Source: Shinisaurus crocodilurus (lineage: Eukaryota > Chordata > Lepidosauria > Squamata > Shinisauridae). Taken from it: DNA of 64,000 nucleotides. The stretch spans positions 38,178,575-38,242,574 of the forward strand of contig CM037876.1 of assembly GCA_021292165.1 (NCBI GenBank). Reading direction: 5' to 3'. Positions 11,711 to 23,115 of the stretch are shown piece by piece; within the stretch, counting starts at the first letter, position 1; every line of letters starts with the position of its first letter. Under the pieces are notes generated by a model. The model worked only from the letters and a program-made list of their open reading frames with translations. It searched no databases and was not told the origin of the DNA. The position numbers and the translations under genes are program-made.

Positions 11711-12163
11711 GATCACAGAATCGTAGAATAGTAGAGTTGGAAGGGGCCTATAAGGCCATCAAGTCCAAGCCCCTGCTCACTGCAGGAATCCAAGTTAAAG
11801 CATCCCTGACAGATAGCTGTCCAGCTGCATCTTGAATGCCTCCAGTGTGGGAGAGCCCATCACCTCCCTAGTTAGTTGGTTCCATTGTTGTATTGCTGTA
11901 ACAGTCAGGAAGTTTTCTCTGATGTCCAGGTGGAATCTGGGTTCCTGTCACTTGAGCCCATTATTCTGTGTCCTGCAGTCTGGAATGGTTGAGAAGAGAT
12001 CCTGCCCTTTCTCTGTGTGACAACCCTTCAAGTACTTGAACAGTGCTATCATATCTCCCTCCAGTCTTCTCTTCTGAAGGCTAAACATATCCAGTTCCTT
12101 CAGTCTCTCCACATAGGGCTTTGTTTCCAGTCCCCTGATCATTTTTGTTGCCCTCCTGTTGTA
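11711..12163 (-). mobile_element. CR1 LINE 3' end
   Basis: Close relative of the 8178 copy. The minus strand encodes RGLETKPYVERLKELDMFS and [12 protein letters not shown] from the end of CR1 ORF2. Its 3' tail lies at 11711-11735. It is 5' truncated at about 12163, within the same reverse transcriptase C-terminal region as the 8178 copy. Confidence 0.9.
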
Positions 12164-12284
12164 GGAGTTGGAAGGACTGGTATGACCCTCTCATCTGGAT
12201 GTGGTGCTGGACAGGAAAGCCTCTGATGAAACTTTGCCAATTAACTTGCACTCTCTAGATGGTGGTAAATCTAATACCCATTCA

Positions 12285-12432
12285 TCCATTAAGCTCACTG
12301 GGTGACTTTAGGCAAGTCAGTATCTCTGAGCCTTAACACTACCTCACAGAATTGTTGTAGGAATAAAAGGAAAAGACCCCCATGTAGGCTGCTTTGTACT
12401 CCTTGGATGAAAGGTGAGCTACAAATGTTGTG
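12285..12432 (+). mobile_element. MIR-like CORE-SINE, partial
   Basis: 'aagctcactgggtgacttta' is the CORE region, followed by a decayed 'cctcacagaattgttg' and a tail 'tactccttggatgaaaggtg'. The tRNA-like head is missing. Confidence 0.7.
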
Positions 12433-12439
12433 ATACATA

Positions 12440-14590
12440 CCATTGTCTTGCAGCAGATTTGGCTTCACCAGTATAAAAGATATGGCCAAAGGAGAGTGGC
12501 AAATGTACCTCCCTGCTTCAAGTGCGGCTGGGCCTCTGTGTTGCTATGGACAATGAGAACACCTGGTAATTTTACTGAATAAATGAAGACTAATTGCACT
12601 GCCTTACTGAAAGTCAATAGTTCTGTCTCATTTGCCTCAACCACCAAGTGTAAAAATTGCTGCCAAAAAGGCTTGGTGGTGGTTGTTGTTTATATCCCAT
12701 ACTTCCCAAGTATCAAGTGAGTGAAATAGTCTTATTTTCCACAGGGTACAATTAATAGATCCTCCTTTTAAAAAGAAGAAGAAAAAGATTTTTTTCCCCA
12801 GCTAAAGAGTGGTCTTTGCAAGGGCTGACTCATGCCCTCTTAGTGTCAATTAGACACTAATTATTGCTTTTGCTGCTCAGAGGGCCTTCAATCACTTTTG
12901 AAATGTCTCTCCACACAAATGTCAGTTAGTCATACACAGATTTTTCTCACGTACCACTATGTGATTTGGCGGCTGGAACTGGAAAATGTGCTGTTTGAGT
13001 TTGCCACAATACTGGCCCGCCCACTGTCAGAAAGCCAAGCTTCCCCTTTGCCACCCATTAATTCTATGCTCTTCTGTCAGCCACAGAAGCCGAGGTGCAA
13101 TTTGTTGGCCACCGATACAACTGAGCATCCTATTATCACTTCATCTCGCCTGCTAGGTGGTCGAGGGCGTGCTTTCCCTCCAGGGGAAATGTACCTGTTA
13201 AGACAATATTTCTTTTGGCTCGGGCTCTAAGCCACAGGCAAAGGGGATTAGAGGTTCAGCTTTTAATTGTGCTTGCCTTCTTCCCTTGCAAATGGCAATC
13301 ATTCCATAGCACCTTTTGTGACATGAAAATGAGAATTGGATTAAAGCATACTTTCGGTTCCCCATCAGCGCTTCAAATCTGGAAAGCGCTGGGTGTGCTT
13401 AACAGGCAGCCCAGGTCCTTGGCACTAATGTGACGTGGGCAAACAAGTACGTAAGTCATTTTCAAAGCAACCCAGGATTCGCCTTCATGGAGAAGGGTGC
13501 TAAGATCCAGTTCTGAAAGCTGACATGAAGAATTATTTAGTATTGTTCTCCTATTTATCAGCTCCAAACCTTGCACATTCAGGCAGATTAATAACTTCCT
13601 GCAGGAGTTTTAAATAAACATGATGTCTTAACAAACAGACTAAGAACCTACTTAAATTGTACAAACACACAAAGCAGGCTGGCTGGCTTGTCTACTGGAA
13701 ACCTGTTTTTTTATTTTAATGTGAAGGAAAATCAAGGTTCCTCAAGCCACAAATTAACGTGTGTGGTGAATTTGTTTACAAGTTTAGATCTCCCAATCCA
13801 AAGACAATAGGCAGGTAATATTAGTAAAATAATCCATTACAATAAGTGAAAGAGACAAAACATTGTGAGCAAAATTCACCAGGAAAGTTCTCTCTTGCAT
13901 AAGGCTCAAGGTGGGGGTGGAAATGTATGTAGAAAATACAACTAATCCTTATTTACAAGCAGGTATGATCACTATTTTGATCATCTTAACTAGAATGTTG
14001 GTTATTTAACTGGGGGAAATCCCAGAGCATGATGGATCCCAAATTCCTGGAAGCAGATATCCAAATGCAAATGCTCTGGACATAATCCAAACCAAATTGC
14101 ACGGAATAAGTTACCCTTCAATGAAGACTGGACCAAGTCTTCAGGAGGAATATTCTGCAGAAAAGAAACAGACTGTTTTAATGATGATCAAGGGATGGGG
14201 ATGATTATAGTATCATAAAACAAGATGGCATGTTGTGGCAGGCTTCCGGTTACAAATTTTCCAGGAACTCTAGAATTACTCATCAAACCATTAATTTGTG
14301 TCATAAGTGTGGTTTTCCAAGGAATTCATTGCACATCTCTTGGTTACTGCCCATATGAATACGATACGGGACTGGACGGTACAGTACCTGGCCTGTGTCA
14401 GCTGCAAGACTAATACACTCCTGCCAGCATGGCCAACAGACAGGAATGCTGAGTCCAAAACATCTGGTGATCTACTCTGTGCCCATCCCTGGTAAATGGA
14501 ATCTACATGTCCTAGAGAAATAAATATATCAGGCTTGGCTCTCCAGAGATTCATTCCAATCTGATACCTGTGCTGGCACCATTTTATATC
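12440..14590. other. repeat-poor stretch; candidate conserved noncoding DNA
   Basis: About 12780-13620 has few repeat words and several AT-rich cores, including 'gtcaattagacactaatta' near 12846 (a small inverted pair of homeodomain-type sites) and 'cagattaataacttcc' near 13581. No splice-flanked frame is evident. At about 14418-14480 'ccagcatggcc' with 'gtccaaaacatctgg' is probably a worn hAT MITE piece. The conservation idea is an inference from composition. Confidence 0.3.
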
Positions 14591-14599
14591 ATATATGAA

Positions 14600-14870
14600 T
14601 CATGGCTTCTCTCTTCTTCCCTCCTCCCTTAATTCATCAATTCTTTTGGAAAGACACGTGGCGAAATATTTTTTTTAAATGTATTTACTATTACTGTCTA
14701 ACTTATATTCTCTCATCTTCATTTCCTTTCATTGTGCTATATATATTTGTCTCAAAATTGGTTGTGATCTCTTTGTTAATTTATCTTCATCCATTCTCTT
14801 CTTCTGTATTCATTTCACCTTTATGTCCTTTTGAAAAGTCAATAAAAAGAATTATTTTTTAAAAAAGTTT
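14600..14870 (+). mobile_element. possible LINE 3' UTR (L1-like)
   Basis: A T- and C-rich stretch ends in 'gaaaagtcaataaaaagaa' and an A-rich tail, similar in style to squamate L1 3' ends. No coding remnant is visible, so the assignment is weak. Confidence 0.25.
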
Positions 14871-15647
14871 ATAAGTTGTTGCCCAACTTTCAACAATGGT
14901 AGGCTCCCCTCAAATTAAGCCAGCCCACCATAGATGCTCATGGAATCTCCTCTTAAGTTAAAACCCATGCAAAAAGAATCAACTACTTTTGGGTAGTTCC
15001 ATTCCATTGCCCAGATGTTTTTACCATTAAGTGTGCACTCCTATGAGATTGCCACCCACTAGGTGGAAGCCTTTGATCTTGGATGCTTCCAAGTATACAA
15101 TGCCCTCCCAGGCTGCTGCCAGCAGGGTTGGAGTAGTGATAGAGGCGATTTTTGCCTCTCTGTCCTCCTTTTGTATTAATTTTCCCTCTAGACAGGCCTC
15201 TGAACCTGTCTAGAGAGGTTGTGCTGCCAGGGGTGCGGCTGGAGAGGTCACAGGATAGAGCAGCAGATCCTGGCCTCGCCTCACCCCTTCATTCCTCTAC
15301 CGGAATGCCCCCTTTTTGACCACTATGAAGTCATCCAAGGTCACTTTTCCAACTTCAGGAAGCAACCGCCACAGTTCTTTCCATGGCAGGTGTGAGAGGG
15401 CAGGGGGAGGGATCGGATCTCCAAGTCCCCCTCTCAAAGTCATAGCAGTGTCCATGGTTTTGGGAGGGGGACTCCGATATATCCTATGGTCCCCTAAGAC
15501 ACTCTCCCAGGGTCCATAGGATTGCTCTATAAGAGGTGTACTTTATATCTACCCTAAGGAGCTTTTGTTGGAATTCGAACACTTTGCTCCTTGCCTTTTT
15601 TGCAATGGCCCTGAGGAATCACTTGTTCTCCATTTTCTTTAAAACTA

Positions 15648-15815
15648 CCGTATTTTTCCGTCTATAAGACGCCCCCATGTATAAGACGCCCCCCACTGGG
15701 CAGTTTCGCAGCCGCACAGTTCTCTCCTTGGCTTACTTCCGTGTATAAGACGAACCTCAATTTTTAGTCTAACAATTTTAGGAAAAAGTATAGTCTTATA
15801 CATGGAAAAATACTG
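15648..15815. mobile_element. Tc1/mariner-group MITE with TA duplication
   Basis: Left end 'ccgtatttttccgtctataa' and right end 'ttatacatggaaaaatactg' are imperfect inverted repeats flanked by TA on both sides (15646-15647 and 15816-15817). Two internal 'tataagacg' words repeat the left end. It has no coding capacity, and the exact family was not identified. Confidence 0.7.
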
Positions 15816-16174
15816 TACCTTTCAAATGCCTCAACGCTGTCATTGTCTCCACAGTAATCTTACTTCCTCAAAGTTTAACATATAGATATCCTTCACAGAT
15901 ACTCTGCCTGTCATAATTCAACATAATTTTCTATCATTTCTTCCACAAACTCTACCAGTTTATCCATCTTACATCTTACATCTTGGTATCCATCTTACAA
16001 AGAGGTGGTCAAAATTGAGCTAAAGTATAACCAATGCCAGATACTACGAAGTACTGTTCCTGAGTCTTATATACAAAGATTAGGTATAATCCAGCCAAAG
16101 CTCAGTGCTTATAGATTCCATTGATTTTAATGTGAGAGCTAAGCAAGTTTTAGTTAGACTGTTATCCACTTAGG

Positions 16175-16640
16175 GCTGCAACATTTAGCCAAATAATCAA
16201 TTTGATTTATTAATTAAAATGTTTTTGATCAATTAAATTCTTGCTCCCAATTGATCAGGCAGCAGATCAATAATATGTTGATTATTTTTAATGTAATTTA
16301 TTTACTCATCCATGGGTGGAACATAGTTTCTCAGAAGAGGCTTTCCTCCGTATCTCTCACACAAGGGGAAATGTGCTTTGTGGGATGGTTCCTGCTGTAA
16401 AAAAGCTGTGCCTTTTCAGAAAATTCTCCAATATGATTGCTATATTGATATGTTAATGTATGCCAATTTCATCAATTAATCACTTAAAACTCATACGATT
16501 AATCAACTACTCATTGGGTTGGATCCAAACTTAACAAGGTCATATCTTAACTTAAACCCATTGATTTTGATGGCAACCAAGTGCAACTAACTTAGTTTGG
16601 ACTCAATCCACTGTCTTTAATCAAGTGATAGCCCTAGTCC
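16175..16640. mobile_element. AT-rich hAT-like element with nested palindrome
   Basis: The left end 'tagggctgcaac' corresponds to the right end 'gatagcccta'. The interior holds repeated 'aattaatc' and 'gatcaatt' words. A second palindromic repeat at 16505-16615 (arms 'gggttggatccaaactta' and 'ttagtttggactcaatcc') appears nested near the right end. No clear target duplication was found. Confidence 0.45.
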
Positions 16641-16844
16641 CACCATCAATGTTTTGTCCTTAGAAGAGCTGCTCCATTTTGTACATTTGGGCAAACTATC
16701 CATCTTTTCCATTCATTCTACTGCTTACAGCTCAGAGAATTCAAAATAACTTTCATGAATTGAAGGACGTTTTCCTTTATAGTGTTTGCAGTTTCTCACA
16801 GTTTTAAGCTATCTTCAAATCTAATGCAAATCAACTTCCTTTGT

Positions 16845-17078
16845 AGTGGTTAGAGTGTTGGACTACAACTTGGGCAATCCAGGTTCTAGTCCCCACTTGG
16901 CCATGAAGCTCACTGGGTGACTTTAGGCCAGTCATTGACTTTCAGCTTAACCTGCTTCAAAGGGTTGTTGTGAGAATAAAATGGAGAGGAGGAGGACCAT
17001 GTAAGCCTCCTTGGGTTCCTTGCAAAAGGGGAACAAGGTGGGATATAAATGTAATAATAAATAAATTCCTTGGTCTAA
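16845..17078 (+). mobile_element. MIR-like CORE-SINE
   Basis: A tRNA-derived head ('tagtggttagagtgttgg', with B-box-like 'ggttctagtcc') leads into the CORE 'aagctcactgggtgacttta' and 'gggttgttgtgag'. The L2-type tail 'gccttcttgg'-like word and 'ggtgggatataaat' ends in an AAT-rich run. SINEs of this type are transcribed by RNA polymerase III and mobilised by L2 LINEs. Confidence 0.88.
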
Positions 17079-17364
17079 AAACCTAGCATATACATTCTAG
17101 CCAGACTGAAGCACATTCTATTCTATTGCCATTTTTATCAGTGGGAGAGATCAGGATGAGCTTAACTTCCTCTCATTAAAATCAGTGGGACAAGTTTTTA
17201 GCTTTGACTGAATTGTGTTTATTACTTTGACATTATCAGATGGGAATAACTGGTAGTTTAAACAATTCTCAGTTTAATATATATTCAGTGTTACATATAA
17301 ACAGCATGGACAAAACACTTACCGGTAAAAGGCAGTTCGTAGTTCATTTGTTATCACTGATGAG

Positions 17365-17880
17365 CAGCTATCAGTCAGTCAGTCAGGCGATCACTCGTGA
17401 CCGAGTAAGATTGTCTTCCAGGATAAAAAAGAAAATTTACAAAAAGGAGATTTTAAAAGGAGGAAAATTCTTTAAAAAATTGTGTAGACTCTAGCGATGG
17501 GTCCGTAAATGACTGTGGAGGCCAATTCTAGATCCACACAGCTTCCCACAGTGAGGACACAGGTTACCAGATGGAAGATGGTCTTGTAAAGGATTCATTT
17601 GACGTGCTTTTCGCTTAGCACGTTTCTCCCTTTCACCTTGCACTCGAGCTTCTTCAAAGTCCATAGAACCTTTGTGAAAGGCCAACCTCCAGGCCAGAGC
17701 TTCCCAGTTTTTGATGTTTATATTGCATTTTTTTTTTTTTAGATTAGCCTTAAGAACATCTTTAAACCTCTTATATTGACCACCGATATTCCGCTTTCCA
17801 TCCTTGAGTTGGGAATAAAGTAACTGCTTTGGGAGACAGCAAATATGTATCACATCACACCGGTAGGCCTGCTAACAATC
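17365..17880 (-). mobile_element. non-LTR retrotransposon 3' end with C2H2 finger
   Basis: A minus-strand frame (17491-17853, 120 residues) contains PKQLLYSQLKDGKRN, then YKRFKDVLKANLKK, then WEALAWRL, and ends with a C2H2-type finger (CPHCGKLC, then HSHLRTH). I know this layout from the extreme C-terminus of some vertebrate LINE ORF2 proteins; I suspect the RTE or a neighbouring clade but am not sure. The 3' UTR has 'ctcggtcacgagtgatcgcc' on the minus strand and ends in a TGAC-repeat tail near 17372-17390. It is 5' truncated within the C-terminal region, so it has no reverse transcriptase core. Confidence 0.75.
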
Positions 17881-18315
17881 CAGCTGGTTTGCTTATAGAA
17901 TTTATAGAAGGAAATGTTATACAATGGCGAAACAAATCCAGATTGTTATTAAGGGTGAACTTCCACATTTCTCACACAAGAAGGTAGACCCACTTAAAAT
18001 ATTATTATCAGGAGACTATTTAAACCACAAATATTTACATAATCCGCTAGTCATTGACTTGATGGTTCTCCTGTAGAAGACACTCTCTAGAGTGGTGACT
18101 CATGAAATAAGTGTAAGGCTCTTAGTGCTGGCAAAAGGGACATCTTGGACCCTTGGACTGGCACTAAGACTAAGAGCTGGCCACCATCGTGGTACTACTT
18201 GTGCAGTGCTTGTGCAGCTGGATCACTCAAGGGCCATAGTAGAGTATTCAATGGAAGTAGACATGGATAGGACTGCACTATAAATATTTTTTGTGGTAAA
18301 TCTCATACTATATAG

Positions 18316-18451
18316 CAGCCTTTCCCAACCTGGTGTCCTCTAGATGTTTTGGACTACAATTCCCAGAATTCCTGACCATTAGCCATGCTGGCTTGAGCTG
18401 ATGGGAGCTGAAGTCCAAAACATCTGAAGGGCACAAGGTTGGGGAAGGCTG
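18316..18451. mobile_element. palindromic hAT MITE, 'cagcctttcccaacc' family
   Basis: Left end 'cagcctttcccaacctgg' and right end 'aggttggggaaggctg' are near-perfect inverted repeats. Inner arms 'gatgttttggactacaat' and 'gaagtccaaaacatc' extend the hairpin. The 8-bp flanks ctatatag and ctatatac match at 7 of 8. No coding capacity. Confidence 0.85.
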
Positions 18452-18459
18452 CTATATAC

Positions 18460-19831
18460 CTTAAAACTATCTTATTTTATTAAATGTATATCTTTCCTTC
18501 CAGATGCTCACGCTGTCTCCCATCCACCAGGCACTGAGCAGACCAAGGCTTGCTTAGCTTCAACAGGGTGGCTGCATCATGTGAGTTTGAACCATTCTCA
18601 AGTTCTACTGAACTATATTCGTTATATGAAATGTTTGCTTTATTGTCCAGATACCACTGGAGATCCATAACCTCTCATGGTCAAGAAAGAGAGATTCATA
18701 AATAAAAATGGGAAGTGATATGCCTGTCTGGTGTTCATAGTGCTAGAGTGGGATAGGCAAACTCGACCTACTCCACCGCTTTCAAAAAAAACTGAATGGA
18801 CAACAATTACACAATGTTCAGAAATGAATTTCACCACTGGAGCTTTTATTTTTAACCCTTTCCCTCCATCTCAGAGTTTCCATGGCTTGTCCTGTCATCT
18901 GCTGTATCTATTCGATTTGTCATTTGAAGTTCTCTCCAAGTGGAATTTCACAAAATCCCCCAAGACACTCCGATTGGTAAACCTGTTCTAACTGCTCCAA
19001 CAATATCATGAAGCTAAGCTTGAATTACCAATACACCAGGGAATTCTAATGCAATTATGAGTGTTTACTTACACCATGTGTTTCTCACTGAGGCTCGGCT
19101 GTATCAGGATAAACCGAAGGGAGCTAATGTTTTATAGATGGTAAGTCTCTGTTTGTTTTCAGTAGGGCTAAGTCTCCCAAAGCACTCAGACACACTAATT
19201 AAAGTAAACTGCAGAGGCCCATAATAAAATATATGTGTTTGGAGACTGTGAGATGAACTCTGCTGGCTTATTAAAAGTCAAAAGAAAAATATACATTATT
19301 TATGACTTCAAAGGGACACATTGTGAGCTCCAGTTTATTTAAAAGATTAACTAAGCATTGGTTATTGGTGACCATCTGAACAGCTTCCCTTTCACAGTTC
19401 ATTAGATATGACATATATCTGGGAAGTCATAATTTGGGCTTGGATCAAATAGTATTAATTAAATAAATTGTGGAGGGCACACCAGCATTATTAAATGTAA
19501 TCTTTGTGAAAATAGCAGCTAACAATGCATCGGCTTATTTTTCTCCATTCCCTGCCCCCTCCCAAATTATATTCCAATCCCTACATTTAAAAAGGACATA
19601 CACACACCAGCTGAATGGCTACTGCTGCTCGAAAAGATGAAAAAAATTCTTGGCACTGGCTCCCCTTTGTTATTATATAGCGATTGCCCGAAGTGCTGTA
19701 AAGAACTGGGATGAAGCAGTACACAAACTTTCTATATTCTCTCCACACTAGGCAATTAAGTGCTTCCCATTGCTGTAGTAGAGGCGCTGCTCACCTCAAC
19801 CTTGGTGTGCTGTTAGAACAACTCTCTGCAG
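18460..19831. other. repeat-poor stretch; candidate conserved noncoding DNA
   Basis: No gene is seen. About 19000-19530 is AT-rich, free of recognised repeats, and dense in TAAT-type cores and E-box-like words, as is common in developmental enhancers. Nothing beyond composition supports that, and alignment would decide it. Confidence 0.3.
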
Positions 19832-19956
19832 CAGTGTTCTCCAACCTTGGGTTTTTGGCCTACAACTCCCAGCATGCCCCAGCCAGCTATGCTGGCTGGG
19901 GCGTGCTGGGAGTTGTAGGCCAAAAACATCTGGGGACCCAAGGTTGGAGAACACTG
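19832..19956. mobile_element. palindromic hAT MITE, 'cagtgttctccaacc' family
   Basis: The element begins 'cagtgttctccaaccttggg' and ends with the complement 'cccaaggttggagaacactg'. A perfect 8-bp duplication ctctgcag sits at 19824-19831 and 19957-19964. The whole element folds into a long hairpin around 'ccccagccagctatgctgg'. Relatives: 47116, 52411 and 56132. Termini and 8-bp duplication identify hAT; no transposase is encoded. Confidence 0.93.
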
Positions 19957-20204
19957 CTCTGCAGCAAGATGTGATTAGCAATAGTTACCACACTGGCTAA
20001 GGATGGCTGAGTTGTGCACTCTAATACAGCACAGGACTGCACAATCAGTGAACCATCAAATGTATGGTGTCCCACCAGGGCTGGATAAATCTCTTGGTTT
20101 TGCTGTGTGCCTGGGACTGCAAATATCTGGGACTGCAGCAGGGATGTTGACAAGCAGCTGGCAGGATACAATACTGGGGTGATGCAATTCATACCTTCAT
20201 CGAT

Positions 20205-20398
20205 TCCATTTTTATCCCACCTTTTTTGTCCAAGGAGCTCAGAGTGGCATGCATGGTCTGCCATCAACATTTAAGCCTTACAGCAACCCTGTGGAGTAAG
20301 TTAGGTTGAGAAAGCGTGTCTGGCCCAAGATGACTAGGTGAGCTTCGTGGCTGAGCAGGGATTTGAACCCAGGCCTCCAAATTCCAAGTGAGAGAGCC
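20205..20398 (-). mobile_element. MIR-like CORE-SINE, minus strand
   Basis: Read in reverse, the CORE 'agcttcgtggctgagca' and 'ggatttgaaccc' (B-box complement) are present, with 'accctgtggagtaag' as the reverse of the 'cctcacagggt' region. It abuts a plus-strand copy of the same family head to head. Confidence 0.75.
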
Positions 20399-20952
20399 AT
20401 TGTGGTGTGATGATCAATGTCAGACTAGGATTGGGAAGAACCCAGGTTCAAATCCCCACTGCCTTATGAAATGGCTGGCCTTGGGCCAGACACTGCATCT
20501 CAAAACCTAACATAGCAGGGGCCAGTAATTTTGCAGCCCGAGGGCCAAATGGCATTTCAGAGAGGCTCTTGGGGGATGCATTCCACTGGTGGGTGGGGCT
20601 GAAGGCAAAAGGGGCAGAGCAAAAGTACCAGCATATCTTGGCTTAAAACTCTTACTGCCCGTAACTAAGCCGTAGGAGACGCATTTCAACCTTTTACAAC
20701 GGGGGGACGGGACAGGGACACTGCACAAAAGCCAGGAAGACTCCAAATGATCAGTGGTGGGAGGAAAGGGGATGGAGCCAGGGGAAGGTAGCATGGCTGG
20801 ATTGGGACCCCAGGAGGACTGGACTTGGCCACCATGCCTGCGTTTTCCCTCCCCTGCCTTATAGGATTGTTGTGAGGATAAAATGTGGGTACCATATATG
20901 CTGCCTTGAGCTCCTTGGAGGAAAAGTGGGATATATATGTGATAGATAGATA
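20399..20952 (+). mobile_element. MIR-like CORE-SINE split by insertion
   Basis: The head and CORE occupy 20399-20515 ('gattgggaagaacccagg', 'ggttcaaatcccc'). The SINE resumes at about 20850 with 'ggattgttgtgaggataaaa', its L2-like tail and a (GATA)n run at 20941-20955. The interruption is the hAT-like piece at 20516-20849. Confidence 0.75.
20516..20849. mobile_element. hAT-like insertion inside SINE
   Basis: The left end 'caggggccagtaatttt' followed by 'gcccgagggccaaatggc' is the pattern of a hAT family also seen at 47361 ('caggagtggggaacc', 'ctgagggccaaattc'). The right end is near 'cctcccctg'. No convincing 8-bp duplication was found. Confidence 0.5.
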
Positions 20953-21029
20953 GATATGATCCGACTACAAATCGCTGTCTCGCCAATGCTTGGTGGATCA
21001 CAAGTTGTACAGGCCTGATATATTTCAGT

Positions 21030-21245
21030 GTTCAAGCTGCTTTATATTTGCTTACATTATCTCTGTCATCATTACAGCCATCCTGTTAGGTAGATCAATA
21101 ATATTATCTCCATAATGCAGATGGGTAAGCTGAGGCTGAGAAATTATGATTTATCTAAGGAAACCAGGATGCTTATGGTGGAGGTTAGATTTAAACTGGA
21201 GACTTCCCAAATCACAATCTTAACCTTATGCTGCACCAGCTATAT
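21030..21245 (-). mobile_element. ancient MIR SINE
   Basis: Reverse-orientation MIR: 'tgctttatatttgcttacat', 'catcctgttaggtag', 'cataatgcagatgggtaagc', 'tgaggctgagaaat' and a decayed 'gtggaggttagatttaaactg'. Divergence is much higher than in the young MIR-like SINEs nearby. Confidence 0.7.
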
Positions 21246-21397
21246 GTACAATGTATACATTGTTGTTGTTATTGGCTTATTTGGGGGGGGGGGGTTCCAA
21301 TCAGTAATTTATTAAGATTTTTCACTATTTTTAAAAGTAAAAATAAACAATCATGGGAATGAAAAAGAAGGATTATAACTAAAAGTAGAACAAAGTG

Positions 21398-21640
21398 AGA
21401 GCCAGTGTGGTGTAGTGGTTAGAGTGTTGGACGGGGACTTGGGAGATCAGGGTTCTAGTCCCCACTCAGCCATAAAACTCACTAGGTGACTTTGGGCCAG
21501 GCATTGACTCTCAGCCTAACCTACCCCACAGGGTTATTGTTGTGAGGAGAAAACGGAGAGGAGGAGGACCATGTAAGCCGCCTTGGACTCCTTGGTGGAA
21601 AAAAGGCGGGATATAAATGTAATAGCAAATAAATAAATAA
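21398..21640 (+). mobile_element. MIR-like CORE-SINE, full length
   Basis: Head 'gccagtgtggtgtagtgg' with 'ggttctagtcc', CORE 'aaactcactaggtgactttg', then 'agggttattgttgtgagg' and the L2-type ending 'aagccgccttggactcc' with an (AAAT)n tail. This is the most complete member of the family in the window. Confidence 0.92.
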
Positions 21641-21644
21641 AAAC

Positions 21645-22426
21645 TTAAAAGTCTTGAAAAATAGATATATCATCCCTTAGGTTTGTAAAAAATACTATCA
21701 AAAACAAAAGAGACTTCTAATAATTAAATTATGTTCCTATCGTCACTTGGGTCTCTACAGTATTATTTAAAATACAGCCTTTTGCCTGAGGGAGCAGCAA
21801 TGAGAAGATAAAAAGTATCCGGAGCTGCTGGGTTTTAGTGCAGCTGCCCCATGTGGTGAATCATCGAACTGCAGCTTCGCACTGAAGTGCCTTCAGAACC
21901 TGGACTGACTCCGCCCACACAGGCTGGCCATTGGATCTTGCAGGACAGGAAAGCATATAACACGGCTTCCTATTGAGTCTGGGCTTAGGTTGAGCGACAA
22001 GGCCTTCCTGAGCTCTGGCGTGTCCCTGTATCTGTAGTTGTTCTTCACTCACTGCCCTCAGCCCCTGTCATGACCCTGTCACGCAGCCCTGCCAGCCTCC
22101 ATGCAATGCATTGCGGAGAAGATCTGAAGCAGGAAGACACCTCTACATATGTAGACTCCCCCATGTGATTTGGAAACCTGATCATGCACAGGGCCCAAAC
22201 ATCATTTGCGGGGGAATCCAAACACAGCCCCCCACACACACGCACACAAACCACAATCCCATACAGACATGCAATCTTGTGAGTCATGAAAGAAAAGTCT
22301 ATTTTAATTACATTTTCTACATTTCTGAAATTTAACCATGCCCCACCCTGAGGGCTTTTCTACTAACTTTGTATAACATAACATCCACTATGAAGAAGAG
22401 TCCTACAAAGCTTGCTGGCTATTTTG
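21645..22426. other. unassigned stretch
   Basis: No gene. 21830-22100 has 'gccattggatcttgc' and a weak 'gcatataac' TATA-like word, which made me consider an LTR, but no TG...CA ends with a duplication were found. (CA)n-like words lie near 22235. Confidence 0.3.
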
Positions 22427-23107
22427 CAGGGATGGGGACTCGGACTTGAGGACTCGACTCGTGAGTCGGACTGAGTCCTCCCTCTGACTCGAGTCGCACT
22501 CAAGTCCCAATATTTTTAATGGGACTCGAGAGTCGACTCGGGACTCGAGACCAAGGACTCGTCAACATCCCTGCTTGATGCCACCTGCAGGTGCAGTCTG
22601 GACCTAGTTGCAGTAACAATCCAAGTTTATTTTTTAAAATCATTTTCCTAATGCAACCTTTCAGACATTTTGGGTTTGGCTGCCTCTGCCTGCCTGTTTG
22701 GGGTTCCCTGACTCCTCTGCCTGCCTGGTCTCTTCTTAGCCAGTTCCACAGTTTGAATTGTCCAAGACAAAGGCCTCTACCTGCCTGCTTTGGGGTTCCC
22801 TGCCTCCTCTGCCTGCCTGGTTATTTTGGGTTTGTCTGCCTGGTCTGTTCTTGTCAAAATCAGTGGCAGACGTTTTGAGATAAAAAGGCACACTTGTGTC
22901 TAGAATTTATTTAAGCCACACATCTGAAGTAGCCTTATTTTGTTGGGGGAAAAAACCCCATTGATTTTAATAGGGACTCGTGGAGTCAGCTTTGGGAGTG
23001 ACCCGGGACTCATGAGTCACCATTTTGGACCAAGGACTTGGACTCGGACTCGAGACTCGGGTCCAAAGACTCGTGACTCGAGACCAAGGTTCTCTTCAAC
23101 ATCCCTG
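22427..23107. mobile_element. hAT element rich in GACTCGAG words, copy 1
   Basis: It starts 'cagggatggggactcgg', ends 'ttcaacatccctg', and is flanked by the perfect 8-bp duplication ctattttg (22419-22426 and 23108-23115). Both arms are dense in 'gactcgag' words that pair in many registers. An internal 'gtcaacatccctg' near 22561-22573 repeats the terminal sequence. The centre has an imperfect tandem duplication built on 'ctgcctgcct' and 'ggggttccctg'. It encodes nothing recognisable. The sister copy at 48944 is in opposite orientation. Confidence 0.9.
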
Positions 23108-23115
23108 CTATTTTG

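Noticed and set aside
20507..21001. 164-residue minus-strand frame
   Set aside because: It runs antisense through a hAT-like insertion and a SINE, so it is a chance frame.
21398..21480. A tRNA gene
   Set aside because: A- and B-box-like words are present, but the sequence continues into CORE and L2-like tail regions shared by many copies; it is a SINE head.
21830..22100. Another LTR with 'gcatataac' as TATA box
   Set aside because: No TG...CA ends with a short duplication could be found, and the polyadenylation signal is missing.
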